From contig UQSB01000008.1 in NCBI GenBank assembly GCA_900543505.1, forward strand, positions 1 through 52,561: DNA of 52,561 bases, read 5' to 3'. The translations under genes and the position numbers were made by a program. Origin of the DNA: an uncultured Collinsella sp. Lineage in GTDB: Bacteria; Actinomycetota; Coriobacteriia; Coriobacteriales; Coriobacteriaceae. The stretch's first letter is position 1. Every line of letters begins with the position of its first letter. Under the pieces are notes generated by a model. The model was not told the DNA's origin. It saw only the letters and a program-made list of their open reading frames with translations, and did no database searches. Shown here piece by piece: positions 51,161 through 52,561 of the stretch.

Positions 51161-51212
51161 CTTTACTTAGTTAAAGAAAAGCGTTTTATCAGACGCGTAC
51201 GGGGAGTACAAT
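51161..51212 (+). promoter_or_regulatory. ilvE promoter and operator
   Basis: CTTTACTTAGTTAAAG (51161-51176) is the same palindrome as that before the amino-acid ABC transporter, with 14 of 16 bases the same. It lies upstream of a promoter with TTTTAT (51184-51189) and TACAAT (51207-51212), 17 bp apart. A leader of about 150 bases follows (51213-51365), GC-rich and with no T-box or leader peptide I can support. Confidence 0.5.
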
Positions 51213-51365
51213 CTCGTGCATGCGAATCGACGTGCCATCGGCTTTGATGCCGTTCGCGTGTCCCGTCCGGCTCTACGCTCCGGGCGTGCGACGTTGCGAC
51301 GCGGTCGGCCCCGGTCCTTGCGTGCGGGTTCGCGAGTATGCAACTGTGTATGTAAGGAGCGACAT

Positions 51366-52418
51366 ATGGCTGTCGAGAAGAAGGATATCGATTGGGGTAG
51401 CCTCGGCTTTGGCTACATGAAGACCGATTACAGCTACGAGGCCCATTGGAAGGACGGCGAGTGGGACGAGGGCGGCCTGACCACCGACCACACCCTGCAT
51501 GTCTCCGAGTGCGGTGGCATCTTCCATTACTGCCAGGAGGTCTTTGAGGGCCTGAAGGCCTACACCGCCGAGGACGGCAGCATCGTCTGTTTCCGTCCCG
51601 ACATGAACGCTGAGCGTATGTACAACTCTGCGCAGCGCCTCGAGATGCCCCCGTTCCCCAAGGACAAGTTTGTCGAGGCCGTCAAGCAGGTCGTTTCTGC
51701 CAATGCCGCATGGGTTCCGCCCTTCGGCTCCGGTGCAACCCTGTATGTGCGTCCGTTTATGATCGGCTCCGGTGACGTAATCGGCGTGGCTCCCGCTCCT
51801 GAGTACACGTTCCGCATTCTCGTGACCCCGGTCGGTCCGTACTTTAAGGGCGGCCTTAAGCCCGTCAAGCTGCGCGTTTCCGAGTACGACCGCGCCGCAC
51901 CGCACGGCACCGGCAACATCAAGGCCGGCCTCAACTACGCCATGTCCCTGAAGCCTACGATGGAGGCTCACCGCGAGGGTTATGCCGAGAACCTGTATCT
52001 CGACTCCGAGTCCCGCACCTATGTCGAGGAGACCGGTGGCGCTAACGTCCTGTTCGTGAAGGAGGATGGCACCCTCGTCGTTCCGCAGTCGCACACCGAC
52101 TCCATCCTGCCCTCCATCACCCGCCGTTCGCTCGTTCAGGTTGCTCAGGACCTGGGCATGACCGTCGACCAGCGTCCCGTCGAGTGGGCCGAGGTCAAGG
52201 CCGGCACCTTTGTTGAGTGCGGCCTGTGCGGCACCGCTGCCGTTATCTCCCCGGTCGGCGAGATCGACAACAAGGTTTACGGTGCCGACGAGACTGTGAC
52301 CTTCCCGGCTGGCTACACCGAGATCGGCCCCGTGATGAAGAAGCTTCGCGAGACCCTGACGGGCATCCAGTCTGGTGCTGTTGAGGATAAGCACAACTGG
52401 GTTTACACCGTCGCGTAA
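51366..52418 (+). CDS. ilvE: Branched-chain amino acid aminotransferase
   Basis: 350 residues, PLP fold type IV. It moves the amino group between branched-chain amino acids and 2-oxoglutarate. The catalytic lysine is in GTGNIKAGLNYA, and the phosphate-binding and substrate loops (FEGLKAYTAEDG, VEETGGANVLFV, SITRRSLVQVA, ECGLCGTAAVISPVG) are complete; length matches the long bacterial/eukaryotic BCAT type. ATG 51366 has AAGGAG at seven bases; the longer frame to 51216 reads through the promoter. Confidence 0.95.
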   Translation: MAVEKKDIDWGSLGFGYMKTDYSYEAHWKDGEWDEGGLTTDHTLHVSECGGIFHYCQEVFEGLKAYTAEDGSIVCFRPDMNAERMYNSAQRLEMPPFPKDKFVEAVKQVVSANAAWVPPFGSGATLYVRPFMIGSGDVIGVAPAPEYTFRILVTPVGPYFKGGLKPVKLRVSEYDRAAPHGTGNIKAGLNYAMSLKPTMEAHREGYAENLYLDSESRTYVEETGGANVLFVKEDGTLVVPQSHTDSILPSITRRSLVQVAQDLGMTVDQRPVEWAEVKAGTFVECGLCGTAAVISPVGEIDNKVYGADETVTFPAGYTEIGPVMKKLRETLTGIQSGAVEDKHNWVYTVA

Positions 52419-52490
52419 TTTGTCTTGCTCTCCGCCCTGCGGGCTCGGCGATGTCACAACGAACAATAATTAATCTGAATTAAAGATGGT

Positions 52491-52518
52491 GCGCGGCCTT
52501 TTGGGCCGCGCTTTTGTT
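52491..52518 (+). terminator. Terminator of ilvE
   Basis: GCGCGGCC (52491-52498) pairs with GGCCGCGC (52504-52511), followed by TTTTGTT. Confidence 0.85.
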
Positions 52519-52532
52519 CAAGACTTTAGTCT

Positions 52533-52553
52533 GCTGGCCGCGCAGCGGCCAGC
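52533..52553. repeat. GCTGGCCGC hairpin at the window end
   Basis: GCTGGCCGC (52533-52541) pairs with GCGGCCAGC (52545-52553), loop GCA. It may be the terminator of a leftward gene lying outside the window. Confidence 0.6.
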
Positions 52554-52561
52554 TTTAAACC

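Noticed and set aside
51213..51365. T-box or leader peptide before ilvE
   Set aside because: No specifier-loop or T-box consensus and no run of Leu, Ile or Val codons; the possible 66-codon frame is rich in Arg and Pro and overlaps ilvE.

Overview
The window is about 52.6 kb of high-GC bacterial chromosome. Gene content and order (tilS-hpt-ftsH, an actinobacterial EF-G2-like factor, many PTS sugar operons, GntR/LacI regulators beside catabolic genes, lipoprotein amino-acid transporters) suggest a gut Coriobacteriia, most like Collinsella. That is an inference from protein style and layout; no database was consulted. No tRNA, rRNA, CRISPR array, phage or intact transposase was seen.

Layout. 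1-9 kb: a small membrane protein, Hsp20, a WalJ-type metallo-hydrolase, then tilS (frameshifted here), hpt and ftsH, a PLP aminotransferase and a PHP phosphatase. 9-16 kb: a TrmA/RumA-type RNA methyltransferase, a three-gene polar amino-acid ABC transporter separated by structured repeats, and an EF-G paralogue with altered GTPase motifs. 16-23.4 kb: a sugar island with a HAD phosphatase, a GatY-like class II aldolase, an FGGY kinase, all glucitol-family PTS subunits, GutM and a TIM-barrel isomerase, followed by a convergent GntR/UTRA regulator. Palindromic TAGACGTCTA sites lie before both transcription units. 23.6-32.2 kb: a secreted nuclease, then a LacI regulator divergent from a fructose-type PTS operon with a GatZ-like protein, transaldolase/F6P aldolase, split transketolase and EIIA.

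32.2-34.4 kb: the most unusual locus. Ten exact copies of the 9-mer TTAGAGAGA (five on each strand) fill the 190 bp before one gene for an AlbA/GHKL/winged-helix regulator-like protein, and the locus lies between two direct copies of a 50-bp repeat. 34.4-41.7 kb: larE, a HAD phosphatase, a second LacI regulator, glmS, an FCD-type GntR regulator and a YeiH-family transporter. 41.9-52.4 kb: a Fis-type regulator that looks like an enhancer-binding protein with a ruined ATPase, a nitroreductase, a MarR regulator with a heterodimeric ABC exporter, serine acetyltransferase, a DedA protein and the branched-chain aminotransferase.

The genes between 16 and 32 kb appear to work together as two sugar-phosphate routes. 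One imports a sugar by a Gut-type PTS and ends in aldolase plus triose isomerase, with no polyol-phosphate dehydrogenase. The other imports by a fructose-type PTS and feeds the non-oxidative pentose phosphate pathway, probably with the GatZ homologue acting as a sugar-phosphate epimerase or aldolase partner. Intergenic DNA is rich in hairpin repeats, many carrying GGGACAG/CTGTCCC, and in several of these the differences between copies keep the pairing intact. All starts were chosen by hand from visible ribosome binding sites.
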